Assembly: GCF_000255115.2 (NCBI RefSeq)
Contig: NC_018068.1
Location: forward strand, 3,753,977 to 3,817,976
Length of the DNA: 64,000 nucleotides
DNA from: Desulfosporosinus acidiphilus SJ4
Lineage (GTDB): Bacteria; Bacillota; Desulfitobacteriia; Desulfitobacteriales; Desulfitobacteriaceae
Direction: 5' to 3'
The notes below the pieces were generated by a model, which was given only the letters and a program-made list of their open reading frames with translations, did not search any database and was not told the DNA's origin. A program made the translations under genes and the position numbers. Of this stretch, positions 16,984 to 26,285 are shown piece by piece. Every line of letters begins with the position of its first letter. Position 1 is the first letter of the stretch.

Positions 16984-19074
16984 TTAGGTCTTTATATCAT
17001 ACTTTACTAGTTTGTCATAAAGTCTGGACCTAGTGAGATTCAAGAGCTTTGCGGCTTTTGATTTGTTACCCCCAGCCTTTTCCATAGCATCAATAATCAT
17101 TTTTCGCTCTATATTGCCAATTTTATCTTGGTGTCGAATCATTCCCATGGTTGTTTTGTCTTTAGAAGAATTGTCGGAAAGGATTTCTTTGGGGAAGTGA
17201 GTTAGCTGGATCATACCACTGCGCGTATAATTGACAGCTCTCTCGACAACGTTTTCCAGTTCTCGAATATTCCCTGGCCATGAATAGTTTAGTAAGGTCC
17301 GTATGGCTTTATCATCTATACCTGAAACGTTAGCCTTAAGGATATGATTAAATTTAGCTATGAAAAAATGGGTTAAAGGTTCTATATCCTCGGAACGCTC
17401 CCGTAACGGCGGCAAATGAATATTAATAACGTTTAACCTGTAATAAAGATCTGCTCGAAACTCCCCTTCGGAAATAGCTTTATTAAGGTTTTTATTGGTT
17501 GCTGCGATAATCCGAACATTAACTTTAATACTTTTTGTACCGCCTAATCGTTCAAATTCACGGTCTTGTAATACACGCAGAAGCTTAGACTGAAGAGATA
17601 GGGGCATATCCCCGATTTCATCCAAAAAGATAGTTCCGCCATTAGCCATCTCCAGTCGTCCTGGTTTTCCCGATTTTGCCGCTCCCGTAAATGCGCCCCC
17701 AACATAACCGAACATTTCAGCTTCCATTAGGTTTTCGGGAATAGCTGCACAATTCACTTTAACAAAAGGTCCTTTGTTCCGATCACTACAGAGATGAATG
17801 GCATGGGCGACACCTTCTTTTCCGGTGCCGCTATCTCCGGTAATTAAAACAGTAGAACTGCTTGAGGCAACAATTGTTATCTCTTCTTTTACTTTTTTCA
17901 TTTCGGTACTTTCGGCAATTATATCTTTCATAATATCCTGGGCAGTTTTATTTTTTTGCAATTCTTCTTGGAAGAACGTTACTTTATTCTCTAATAGTGT
18001 TATTTTTTCAGCAAGCTGCCTAACTTCGGCAAGCTGGGGAAATACGGCTTTCCCCACTGCGCCAACAACCTTCCCGTCTCGAATTATTGGCAGCCGGGAA
18101 ACAATATACGGCTTGCCCTCAATAGTCTGGACATCGCTTGTTTCGGGAATGCCTGTGTTTGCTACAATGTGTAATCTGCTTGACTCCATGACATCCATAA
18201 TATTGTGTCCGATAATGTCCTCCTGATTTATCCCTAAAAAGTCCACCATCGCTTGATTAACGAGCGTCGTCTTTCCTTTGTCATCCACTACTATAATGCC
18301 ATCATGAATAATGTTAAGAACTGTATCGAAAGTCCTGTTTAAAGCTTTAACTGTTTCCAATTCTCTGGCGGCGTTTTCTAGTTCTGTTAGATCTTGAAAT
18401 ATAATAGTTCCTCCGGCAATGTTCCCACTGATATTTAAAGGAGTAATATTTACGATCATAGTAACGTTATCGTGTTTGTACCTAAGACCTACTGTAATCT
18501 CACCGTGAAGGAGTGCTGCTTGGCAATCCAGATCAGGCAACAATTCTTCCAAAGATAACCCAAGAGAGGAATCCGTTTCTAAACCCAATATTCGAATTGC
18601 CCCATTATTAACATGAGTTACCACCCCCCGGCTGTCAACAACAATTACCCCATTATGCATAGAATCCAGAATCGCTTTCAGTTGTACATTAAGTAGTTCC
18701 GAATGTCTAAACAAAGTCATGACCATATTTGTTTTGCATAAGAGGCCAAGAACTTTCCCCTCTCTATTTACAACGGGAACCGATCCAACGGAGCTGGTTT
18801 TCACGAAATCAGCCACCTGATCATCTGGAGTTTCCTCGGAAATACTAATCACTTCTTTTATTAGGTAGGGATCAATTATATCCTTTTGGGTCGCACCGTC
18901 TAAGATTGCCCTATAAAGACTGCTCCTGCTAAATATACTCAAAAGCCCGCCTCTCTCATCTAACACCGGAATAATAGCAATCTTTAGATCCAAAAAAATA
19001 TTAACAGCTTTAGCGATTGTATCTCCAAGCCTTAAATAAGAAATTTTAGAATTCGTTCCTTCCTGAAGGAGCAC
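16984..19074 (-). CDS. Sigma-54-dependent activator with CBS and PAS sensor domains
   Basis: Transcription activator of 696 residues. Two CBS repeats (about 1-125) probably bind an adenine nucleotide or CoA derivative; two PAS domains follow (about 130-235 and 245-350), then a short coiled coil and the AAA+ domain with Walker A GDSGTGKE (413-420), GAFTGA (460-465), the loop that touches sigma-54, and Walker B TIFLDE. The C-terminal Fis-type helix-turn-helix is GNKSKAAKLLNLTRSRLYDKL. There is no receiver domain, so it answers ligands rather than a kinase. GTG start at 19074, 9 bases behind AAAGGAG. Its position next to the paired sites and promoter makes the hbd operon its likely target. Confidence 0.92.
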   Translation of the reverse strand: MLLQEGTNSKISYLRLGDTIAKAVNIFLDLKIAIIPVLDERGGLLSIFSRSSLYRAILDGATQKDIIDPYLIKEVISISEETPDDQVADFVKTSSVGSVPVVNREGKVLGLLCKTNMVMTLFRHSELLNVQLKAILDSMHNGVIVVDSRGVVTHVNNGAIRILGLETDSSLGLSLEELLPDLDCQAALLHGEITVGLRYKHDNVTMIVNITPLNISGNIAGGTIIFQDLTELENAARELETVKALNRTFDTVLNIIHDGIIVVDDKGKTTLVNQAMVDFLGINQEDIIGHNIMDVMESSRLHIVANTGIPETSDVQTIEGKPYIVSRLPIIRDGKVVGAVGKAVFPQLAEVRQLAEKITLLENKVTFFQEELQKNKTAQDIMKDIIAESTEMKKVKEEITIVASSSSTVLITGDSGTGKEGVAHAIHLCSDRNKGPFVKVNCAAIPENLMEAEMFGYVGGAFTGAAKSGKPGRLEMANGGTIFLDEIGDMPLSLQSKLLRVLQDREFERLGGTKSIKVNVRIIAATNKNLNKAISEGEFRADLYYRLNVINIHLPPLRERSEDIEPLTHFFIAKFNHILKANVSGIDDKAIRTLLNYSWPGNIRELENVVERAVNYTRSGMIQLTHFPKEILSDNSSKDKTTMGMIRHQDKIGNIERKMIIDAMEKAGGNKSKAAKLLNLTRSRLYDKLVKYDIKT

Positions 19075-19280
19075 AGTTATTCACTCCTTTGTAAATACGG
19101 ATTCAACCCGTCGGATAATTTTCATTTGAGTCGTTACTTAAAAAGACTAAGTCCCCCTAGATATTTATTCTACCATACTATAACCTACCGATTTAATAAA
19201 GATTTTTAAATTACTAACTCATCCCCATATAACCCCCTTTCAGACTCATGGCTAGGCTTTATAAGTGGCGGCTATTTCTT

Positions 19281-19442
19281 CTAGAGGTTAGTGAGGTGCA
19301 GGGTGTGCAGGAATTGGTCACTACTTGCTATATTTCTTGCCGCTTCTGCTGTGAGGATCGAATGATTGACCCAAGGGCCAGGATTAAGCGTGGCAGCTTC
19401 AGACAATAATAGCTTAGCCCCTTCAATAGAAGGTATATTCAT
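19281..19442 (-). pseudogene. Truncated HD-domain protein
   Basis: A 53-codon frame beginning MNIPSIEGAKLLLSEA and containing NPGPWVNHSILTAEAARNIAS, which is the N-terminal helix pair of small HD-domain phosphohydrolases including the first metal-binding histidine. The family continues with the HD dipeptide (LLHDIGR), but here the frame diverges after IASSDQ and stops at a TAG. No HD motif is found downstream in any frame I checked, so this is a 3-prime deleted gene. There is only a weak ribosome binding site. Confidence 0.6.
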
Positions 19443-19469
19443 GATGCTCTTTTTCCCTTCGGTATAATG

Positions 19470-20030
19470 CTATACATCTTTCTCAAGACCGATTGAGGCA
19501 AATGTTCTTTCACTATACACCTTATCTCCTATTATACCTACGAGCTGGCGGAATCCATTTCTATACCAAAATCTGAGGGCGGGCCAATTCTTTAAGCCTA
19601 CTCCAACTCTAATTTTCTTAAAGTTAGCCTTTTTTGCCTCCGAAAATAAATATTCTACCGTTTCTTGGGCATATCCTCTTCTTTGAAAACTTGAGTGTAT
19701 AAACAACCATCCAATCCAAAGTACTTCTTCTTGAGGATACCCATGATATAGTTCAAGAACTCCTATCAACTTAGATGTCTGTTTTAGGTATAGGGATTTA
19801 GCTCTAAAACGATCCCTTGTACCGCCAGGCGGCAGGTTTCCCTCGGTTAATGTTTTGCTTGCGTAATCTTCTGGAGTTTTCCATCCAACCCAATTTTGAA
19901 GGTAATCCGAAGCCTCGTTCATCCTCTGTAATTCTTCGCATTCTAAAAAGACAGAATCTCTTATTAGCAAATGTTCCGTTTCACCGGCTACCGCAATCAG
20001 ACCCTGTTTCATCGATTTGTCTCTTTCCAT
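19470..20030 (-). CDS. GNAT-family N-acetyltransferase
   Basis: A cytoplasmic acyl-CoA dependent acetyltransferase of 186 residues. The acetyl-CoA pyrophosphate loop is HSSFQRRGYAQETV (the Q/R-x-x-G-x-A pattern), preceded by the strand VLWIGWLFI and followed by IRVGVGLKNWPALRFWYRNGF, the usual motif B. I prefer the ATG at 20030, behind GAAGG, to a longer frame from 20063. The substrate cannot be predicted. It is followed 27 bases later by the truncated HD gene. Confidence 0.85.
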   Translation of the reverse strand: MERDKSMKQGLIAVAGETEHLLIRDSVFLECEELQRMNEASDYLQNWVGWKTPEDYASKTLTEGNLPPGGTRDRFRAKSLYLKQTSKLIGVLELYHGYPQEEVLWIGWLFIHSSFQRRGYAQETVEYLFSEAKKANFKKIRVGVGLKNWPALRFWYRNGFRQLVGIIGDKVYSERTFASIGLEKDV

Positions 20031-20303
20031 AAAACGCCTTCTTCCAGGAAAGATGGGAATCAAGTTTCATACAACCTTCATTTTTGGCTTTCGGCACCCC
20101 AACACTACCGCCAGCTATCCTTATTTCATCGCGGCTGTTTCTTCTTTAGGTTAGCGGGGACTCGAAAGACAACCTCATCTTCTCGCAAGATTCCCGAGAA
20201 AAGGGGAACTCCCCCATACACACTCCACGATTTTGATTAGTATAGCATCCTACGGCCAGGTTTAATCCGGTAAACTATCTAATTGTATCTGACAGTTCCC
20301 GGC

Positions 20304-21602
20304 CTATTTGTCAACTACGAGAACTCCTTTCCGCCATACCTGTGCTACATTCAGCTCCCGTGTCAGGCGTACAAAAGTCGCCTCTTTATTCACCTCCAGG
20401 CTTCCCAGACGTTCATCGGCTCCCAATATTCTTGCCGGAATCAGACTGGCAGCCTTCACGGCCAGATGAAGCGGAAAATGGGCAGCCCTAACCAGAGTTT
20501 TAACTCCCTGAAGCAGTGGGAAGGCACTGCCTGCAATGGTCCCATCCGCCAAGCGGGCCACACCCTGATGGACAAATGTCTGTTGACCGCCCAGTTCATA
20601 TTCCCCGTCTGCCATTCCCACGGACCGAGACCCGTCAGAAACCAGACAGACGCCGTTTTCAGGCTTCAACCGCAACACAATTTCTAAAACTGAAGGATGG
20701 ATATGAACGCCGTCGGCAATGAGTTCGAGGGACACCCGGTTGTCCGCCAAAGCCGCCGCAAGCAATCCAGGCTTACGGTGGTGGATGCCTGGCTTGGCAT
20801 TAAAAGCATGAGTAACCCGTTTGAGCCCCCAGGATACGGCTTCCAGCATCCTCTCATAAGAGGCCGCCGAATGTCCCGCCGAAGGAATCACCCCCTGCCC
20901 AGAACAGCAGGCAATTAATTCCCTGGCATCCGCCCGTTCAGGAGCCAGCGTCAGAATACGCACCAAGCCGGGATATTCCTTGAATATTCCAAGCAAGAAA
21001 TCCTCTGATGCCATCCCATCATCTGCCCAAATCCCATCCGTGGCCTGAGCTCCTTTATACTCCTGTGATAGAAACGGACCTTCCATATGTACACCAAGAA
21101 TTTCCGCTCCTCCCGCCGGGGAATTCACTTGGCCGGCCAGAACATTTCCTTTCACTATTCTTGTATTCTCCGATCTGATTTGAGCTGCATTATGAATTGC
21201 TTGCATAATAAAATCCTTGGAGGCTGACATTGTTGTGCCTAGAAAGGCTGTAGTGCCCTGCTCAAGCAAAGCTGCCTGAACGGATCTAATGGCCTCAGGG
21301 GTCCCATCCATCACATCAAAACCGCCTGCCCCATGCACGTGGGTGTCAATCAGACCTGGGATCAGATAATCTCCTTGCAGATCCCATTCCAAACAGTTCT
21401 CCAATGTCCCGCGATGTTCATCCGAATATTGGTCTCCAACTACATTTCCGCTCGGCTCGTATAATTCCAACCTAGGCTCTTCAACGGATGGTGGTGACTT
21501 AAAGATTTTCTCGATTTTCCCTTCGTTAAAACGGAGTTCGCCGTCTTGAAGCAACCCTTCCAACAAAACCAAAGTTGCATTCTTAATCCGTCCTCCAGCC
21601 AT
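20304..21602 (-). CDS. nagA: N-acetylglucosamine-6-phosphate deacetylase
   Basis: Removes acetate from GlcNAc-6-phosphate in cell-wall sugar recycling. 432 residues, some 40 more than usual. DTHVHGAGG carries the metal HxH, GVHMEGPFLS the metal-binding glutamate, VTHAFNA the substrate histidine and LVSDGS the catalytic aspartate. The extra length is a segment around residues 45-75 before the PGLIDTH strand. The ATG at 21602 lies 10 bases behind AAGGAGG. nagB is not adjacent; the gene stands alone between two unrelated units. Confidence 0.92.
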   Translation of the reverse strand: MAGGRIKNATLVLLEGLLQDGELRFNEGKIEKIFKSPPSVEEPRLELYEPSGNVVGDQYSDEHRGTLENCLEWDLQGDYLIPGLIDTHVHGAGGFDVMDGTPEAIRSVQAALLEQGTTAFLGTTMSASKDFIMQAIHNAAQIRSENTRIVKGNVLAGQVNSPAGGAEILGVHMEGPFLSQEYKGAQATDGIWADDGMASEDFLLGIFKEYPGLVRILTLAPERADARELIACCSGQGVIPSAGHSAASYERMLEAVSWGLKRVTHAFNAKPGIHHRKPGLLAAALADNRVSLELIADGVHIHPSVLEIVLRLKPENGVCLVSDGSRSVGMADGEYELGGQQTFVHQGVARLADGTIAGSAFPLLQGVKTLVRAAHFPLHLAVKAASLIPARILGADERLGSLEVNKEATFVRLTRELNVAQVWRKGVLVVDK

Positions 21603-21670
21603 TATCTTCCCGCCTCCTTTCTCAGAATCTATATGCGTATGCATCTATTAGGACAATAGAACCTACTGGC

Positions 21671-21787
21671 GTCCTTCACTTTAAGTGAACTCTTTCAGCT
21701 AAAGCTGAACATCTGGGCCTCGGTGGGGGACTCTACCCTCACCTTAAGCAGAAAACGAGGACCACTCCCACTTGTAGAAATGGGAGT
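21671..21787. repeat. Interspersed multi-hairpin repeat, copy A
   Basis: A chain of small hairpins between nagA and the comM-like gene: TTCACTT/AAGTGAA, TTCAGCT/AGCTGAA (21694-21709), GGTGGGG with CCCTCACC, and ACTCCCA/TGGGAGT (21764-21787). The block CAGCTAAAGCTGAAC followed by a GGGCCTCGGTGGGG stretch recurs at 40540-40590. Small-hairpin chains of this kind occur at ends of IS200/IS605-type elements and REP sequences; no transposase is present. Confidence 0.5.
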
Positions 21788-21794
21788 CTCACGA

Positions 21795-23357
21795 TTAGAT
21801 CAGTCGTTTGTCCAAGGCTCGAAACTGTATTGCCTCAGCCAAATGCTCAGGAAGAATATCTGAAGAACCACTTAAATCCGCAATCGTACGAGCTACTCTT
21901 AAGATTCGGTCATGCCCGCGGGCACTTAAGTTTTGGGCATCAAATACCCTTTGCAAAAGAGCCTCTCCACTGGGTGTTAACCTGCTATATTCTTTACTTT
22001 CCTTCGAGGTCATCTCCGCATTAGTTTTCGCTGACCCAAACCTAGCCCATTGTCTCTCCCGGGCTGCTAGGACCCGTTCCCGGACGGTTTCAGAGGATTC
22101 GTTATTACCTCTTCTCTCCTTCAATTCAGCATAGTTCAGCCTCGGTACTTCCACGTGCATGTCAAAGCGATCTAAGAGGGGCCCGGAAATTCTCCCCCGG
22201 TAATTTTGGATTTGCAGAGGAGTGCAGTGGCACTCTCTTCCAGGATCTGTAAAAAATCCACAAGGACAAGGGTTCATACTGGCAATAACACTAACATGAG
22301 CAGGATACGTAATACTGCCTAATTGACGAGTAATTGTCAGTTCCCGGTCTTCCAGGGGCTGACGGAGGCATTCTAAAACTTCTCTTGAGAACTCCGGCAG
22401 CTCATCTAAAAATAAAACACCATAATTAGCGAAACTTAGTTCCCCAGGCCGCATGTCTCGCCCTCCGCCAATCATGCCAACCTTGGTAACAGTGTGGTGT
22501 GGACTGCGAAAAGGGCGATGGCGAACTAATGAGCCATTGCAAGGTTGTAACCCACAAACACTGTACAGTTGAGTTACTTCAAGGCTCTCCCTTTCACTCA
22601 AGGGAGGAAGTATCCCCGAATAGGCCTTAGCGAGCAGGGTCTTGCCTGAACCCGGCGGTCCGGCCAAGATAACGTTATGCCCGCCCGCCGCCGCAATTTC
22701 CAAAGCACGTTTTACATGCTGCTGACCGCATATATCTTGCCAATCAACGCGGTGTTCCAATGAAGCATTTTCGGCTTGAGATGGCTGAGTTATCATTTCG
22801 TCTTCAAAAACATTCTCGCCCTCCAGAGAAGTTATCAGTCGCTGTAAGGCAGAGGTGCTGTGGGTTTTTAAACCCGCCACAAGGCGGGCTTCCGCCAGGT
22901 TTTCGGGAGGTACTATCAAGGACAAGGTTTGGGATTCCCTTTTTGTTTGTGTTCCAGACTGTTTATCCCGATAAAGGGCAATAGCCATGGTTAATACACC
23001 TGGGACAGACCTCAGCGAGCCTTCCAAGGATAATTCACCCGTAAATACATAACGATCCAGGTCAGAGCAACGACATTGCTGCGTGGCGGCAAGGATACCT
23101 ATAGCAATCGGCAGATCCAGCCCTGAGCCTTGTTTGCGCAAATCCGCCGGTGCCAGATTTACTGTCACCCGCTGAAGAGGAAACTGGTAACCGGAGTTTC
23201 GAATTGCAGAACGTACTCGGTCACGAGCCTCCCGGACCGCAGTGGTCGGAAGCCCGACAATCTCAAACCCAGGCAACCCGTTTGAGACGTCAACTTCTAC
23301 TCGAACTAAGTGAGCCTGTAAACCCAAAACCGTCATTCCATAAACCGAAGCGAACAT
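21795..23357 (-). CDS. comM: ComM/YifB-family AAA+ ATPase (Mg-chelatase-like)
   Basis: A hexameric AAA+ protein; the family member ComM drives branch migration during integration of transforming DNA. 520 residues: an N-terminal Lon-protease-like fold (about 1-180), Walker A GPPGSGKTLLAKA near 224, Walker B VLFLDELPEF, SPHH motif PFRSPHHT, a cysteine group in NPCPCGF and the C-terminal Mg-chelatase domain. The ATG at 23357 follows GGGGGAGAG; an upstream in-frame start at 23414 lacks a site. In many Firmicutes it sits near yraN and rnhB, as here, though the nuo operon and a two-component pair have come between. Confidence 0.9.
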   Translation of the reverse strand: MFASVYGMTVLGLQAHLVRVEVDVSNGLPGFEIVGLPTTAVREARDRVRSAIRNSGYQFPLQRVTVNLAPADLRKQGSGLDLPIAIGILAATQQCRCSDLDRYVFTGELSLEGSLRSVPGVLTMAIALYRDKQSGTQTKRESQTLSLIVPPENLAEARLVAGLKTHSTSALQRLITSLEGENVFEDEMITQPSQAENASLEHRVDWQDICGQQHVKRALEIAAAGGHNVILAGPPGSGKTLLAKAYSGILPPLSERESLEVTQLYSVCGLQPCNGSLVRHRPFRSPHHTVTKVGMIGGGRDMRPGELSFANYGVLFLDELPEFSREVLECLRQPLEDRELTITRQLGSITYPAHVSVIASMNPCPCGFFTDPGRECHCTPLQIQNYRGRISGPLLDRFDMHVEVPRLNYAELKERRGNNESSETVRERVLAARERQWARFGSAKTNAEMTSKESKEYSRLTPSGEALLQRVFDAQNLSARGHDRILRVARTIADLSGSSDILPEHLAEAIQFRALDKRLI

Positions 23358-23466
23358 CTCTCTCTCCCCCAATAAAGAAAACTTGGTTGGCGCCCGAAGA
23401 CACTGTCTTCGCACGAATTAACCTCCTTGCAGGCCCAGCGCAGGCAACTGTCTAGTTGCACGTATG

Positions 23467-23507
23467 CTAGAAGCAAGTATACAACCGAAGGTTATACTTG
23501 CTTCTAG
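23467..23507. other. Perfect 15-bp hairpin between the sensor kinase and comM-like genes
   Basis: CTAGAAGCAAGTATA (23467-23481) and its exact complement (23493-23507) flank an 11-base loop. Neither side has a T run, so it is not a classic intrinsic terminator. It lies 98 bases behind the kinase stop and 110 bases before the comM-like start, so it may be an operator, an RNA-processing stem or a Rho-independent terminator without tail. Confidence 0.6.
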
Positions 23508-23604
23508 TTTAAGAAAACTTGACCTGCTGCAGATTTCCGGCCTTCAAATCTAGAGAGTATAGGTAGATGTTCGCCTTATTTCTTATTATTCCTTCCAGAA
23601 AATA

Positions 23605-25455
23605 CTAATAACTCTTATATTCTAACAATGCATAATTCGCTTCTTTAGGTAAGGTTATCACAAAGGTTGTGCCGCTTCCCATATCGCTTTCTACTTTGAT
23701 CTGTCCTCCGTGAGCTTCTACGATCTGACGGACAATTGCTAAACCTAAGCCCATGCCTCCGTCTTTCCTAGTGCGGGCTTTATTAACTCTAAAGAATCGA
23801 TCAAAGATATAGGGCAAGGCTTCGCGCGGGATTCCCTCCCCTTCATCTTGGATAGAAAATCGGACTTGTTTTTCATCCTCGGCAAACAGAACACGTACTG
23901 CCTTGCCTCTGGGAGTGTGGCGCATGGCATTATCTAAGAGATTTATAAAAACCTGCAAAAGACGATCCGGATCAGCGGTAATTGCGCCCGAACCTTTGGC
24001 AACCTCTAAAGTGAGACCCAAATCTTGAGCTCTGCCCTGAAAACGCTGGTATACTTCGTTAAGAAAATTCTCCAAATCCAGGGGAACAGGCTGGATACTC
24101 TGCCCCCGCTCCAGCCAATTAATATCTTGCAAATCCTTGACCAAGCGAGCTAAGCGTTTAGCTTCTTCTAAAACTAAGTCGATATATTCCCCGCGCTGAT
24201 TCTTAGGCACAACATCATCCTGGATTGCCTCCAGATAGCCTTGAATGAGATGCAAAGGAGTTCTGAGTTCATGTGTGACACTGGCTAAAAATTCCCGGCG
24301 TGACTTTTCCGCCCGTAGTGATGCCGTAATATCCCGAAGGACTGCCACATGCCCGCGAAAACCTTCGGTCTCTGTCATCGGTGCCATAATAACCTGCAGT
24401 ACCTGAAGCCCCAAAGTTAAGGTTGAGTTGTTTTCAATTTGATCTGTCTCTTGCCGCATCTTCTGTAAATAGTTTACAATTTGAGTCTTACGATCTTGCA
24501 GTTCGACATCATTTTCTTGCCATAATAATCGAGCAGTGTCATTGGCATAAAGAATAGATCCATCACAGCCTAGCATGACCACTGCATCGCTGATGCTTTC
24601 AATAATTCCTTGTAATAGATTCTTCTGCTGGGAAAGCCATTCCATATGATTTTTTAAGCTTTCTCCCATGAAATTAAGGGCTTCGGCTAATTCTCCGATT
24701 TCGTCCTGACTCGTTACTCCTTGGATTGGAAGAAAATCGCCTTTTGCCATTCTCGAGGCACTGCGCTGCATTAAGGCAAGAGGTCGTGTAACCTGCCGGG
24801 CAAAAAAGAGACTGACTATTGTGGCTAAGAATACGGCAATTAACGAGGCGTAAACAATTAAGCGCCGAAAAGTTGCAATACTCTCTTGTATGGGTATAGG
24901 CGAGCTGCCCAACAGTACAACGGCCTTCACCGGTTTAATCCCGACAGGAGCCGCTGCTATCAGCATGGCCTGCCCTCCTCCGTTAACCGGCAGGGCCTTG
25001 ATGGAGATGGTATTGCCCGCAAGTACTTGAGCCAAATAATCATCGGTAAAAAAGTCTGACGGTAGCAAGGGGCGTGACCACTCTCCAAGCAATCCGCCAA
25101 TCTCTCCGATGGGTCCGGTTAGCCCTAATCCTTGATTTTTACTCGTGGATGACCCGGCAATTACCAGGATATTTCCTTGTGGATCCAGCAAAACCAACTG
25201 CGTTCCGGAGGTAAGCTTAAACGTTTCCAATAAGCTCAATTTTTCACTCCAACTAGGAATCGCCGCTAATTGCGCTGAAACTTCCGTTGCTTCTGTTCGC
25301 AGGGAATCAAGTTTTTGTTGCAAATAAAAGTCTCCGAACAGCCACGTAATCGTCAGGCCCAGGCCGCCCAAAACCACAAGTATCAGAAGTGTCATTGCCA
25401 TCCATAGTTTAATGGAAATGGTCCAAGACCGCCAGCGCCTCTTTTGCCCTTCCAT
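23605..25455 (-). CDS. Membrane sensor histidine kinase with PAS domain (WalK/PhoR/ResE type)
   Basis: 616 residues. Helix 1 about 15-40, an extracellular sensor domain of some 150 residues, helix 2 about 195-218, HAMP linker, a PAS domain (YANDTARLLW region), then the HisKA domain with the phospho-accepting His in SVTHELRTPLH and the HATPase domain with N box NLLDNAMRHT, DEGEGIP and GMGLGLAIV. It overlaps the regulator stop by one base (TGATG), so the pair is coupled. The architecture is that of WalK, PhoR and ResE; neighbours do not decide which. No yycH or phosphate genes lie nearby. Confidence 0.92.
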   Translation of the reverse strand: MEGQKRRWRSWTISIKLWMAMTLLILVVLGGLGLTITWLFGDFYLQQKLDSLRTEATEVSAQLAAIPSWSEKLSLLETFKLTSGTQLVLLDPQGNILVIAGSSTSKNQGLGLTGPIGEIGGLLGEWSRPLLPSDFFTDDYLAQVLAGNTISIKALPVNGGGQAMLIAAAPVGIKPVKAVVLLGSSPIPIQESIATFRRLIVYASLIAVFLATIVSLFFARQVTRPLALMQRSASRMAKGDFLPIQGVTSQDEIGELAEALNFMGESLKNHMEWLSQQKNLLQGIIESISDAVVMLGCDGSILYANDTARLLWQENDVELQDRKTQIVNYLQKMRQETDQIENNSTLTLGLQVLQVIMAPMTETEGFRGHVAVLRDITASLRAEKSRREFLASVTHELRTPLHLIQGYLEAIQDDVVPKNQRGEYIDLVLEEAKRLARLVKDLQDINWLERGQSIQPVPLDLENFLNEVYQRFQGRAQDLGLTLEVAKGSGAITADPDRLLQVFINLLDNAMRHTPRGKAVRVLFAEDEKQVRFSIQDEGEGIPREALPYIFDRFFRVNKARTRKDGGMGLGLAIVRQIVEAHGGQIKVESDMGSGTTFVITLPKEANYALLEYKSY

Positions 25456-26144
25456 CAGGACACCATATCCGGATCGAATTTATAACCCACTCCCCAAACG
25501 GTAACAAGCATCTTTTTAATGCTGGGGTTAGCTAATTTTTCCCGCAGTTTTTTCACATGAGTATCGACAGTTCGAGCATCGCCGTAAAAATCGTATCCCC
25601 AGACTGTTTCCATAAGCTGCTCCCGCGAAAAAACTCTTCCCCGATTTTTAGCTAGAAAATAGAGCAAATCAAATTCCAGTGGGGTTAAGTTGATCGCCTC
25701 GTCGCCTATCGTCACACGGTGTTTTTCTTTATCGATACTAAGCGGGCCCACCGAAATTTCCGAAGAAACGGTATGCAATTGACCGCTTGACCGGCGCAGC
25801 AGTGCTTTGACTCTGGCGACTAATTCCTTAGTACTGAAGGGTTTCACTAAGTAATCATCGGCGCCCAGTTCCAGGCCTAAGACACGATCAAATTCTTCCC
25901 CCCGGGCTGTCAACATAATGATTGGGATTCCTGAGCTTTCGCGTATTTCCCGGCAAACCCTCCAGCCATCGATTTCAGGCATCATGAGATCAACAATTAA
26001 TAAGGAAAACCGGCCCGCTTTAAACTTCGCTAAGGCGACGCTGCCATCTTCCGCTTCTTCGACCGCAAATCCTTCCCGCTCAAGATATAATCTGACCAAA
26101 CTGCGAATTCTTTCTTCATCATCGACAATTAGAATTGGATCCAT
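25455..26144 (-). CDS. OmpR-family response regulator
   Basis: Receiver plus winged-helix DNA-binding protein, 229 residues. Acidic pair DD at 8-9, phosphoacceptor Asp52 in LIVDLMMP, conserved Lys in LVKPFS; the C-terminal wing contains TPLEFDLLYFLAKN and DTHVKKLREKL. ATG at 26144 with AAGGGGAG 7 bases upstream; the frame could extend to 26174 but without a ribosome binding site. Partner of the kinase at 23605-25455. It is closest in general shape to ResD/PhoP/WalR. Target genes are unknown. Confidence 0.92.
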   Translation of the reverse strand: MDPILIVDDEERIRSLVRLYLEREGFAVEEAEDGSVALAKFKAGRFSLLIVDLMMPEIDGWRVCREIRESSGIPIIMLTARGEEFDRVLGLELGADDYLVKPFSTKELVARVKALLRRSSGQLHTVSSEISVGPLSIDKEKHRVTIGDEAINLTPLEFDLLYFLAKNRGRVFSREQLMETVWGYDFYGDARTVDTHVKKLREKLANPSIKKMLVTVWGVGYKFDPDMVS

Positions 26145-26285
26145 GTTCAACTCCCCTTTGAGAACTTGATGCAAAGTTATCTATCATAGTGCATTAAATT
26201 CAGTTTTAGAATTTATTTAATTCTTGTGTTCAGCTTTAGTTTACCACGATATAATGATTATTTTGTGAAAATTAAATGAAGAATA

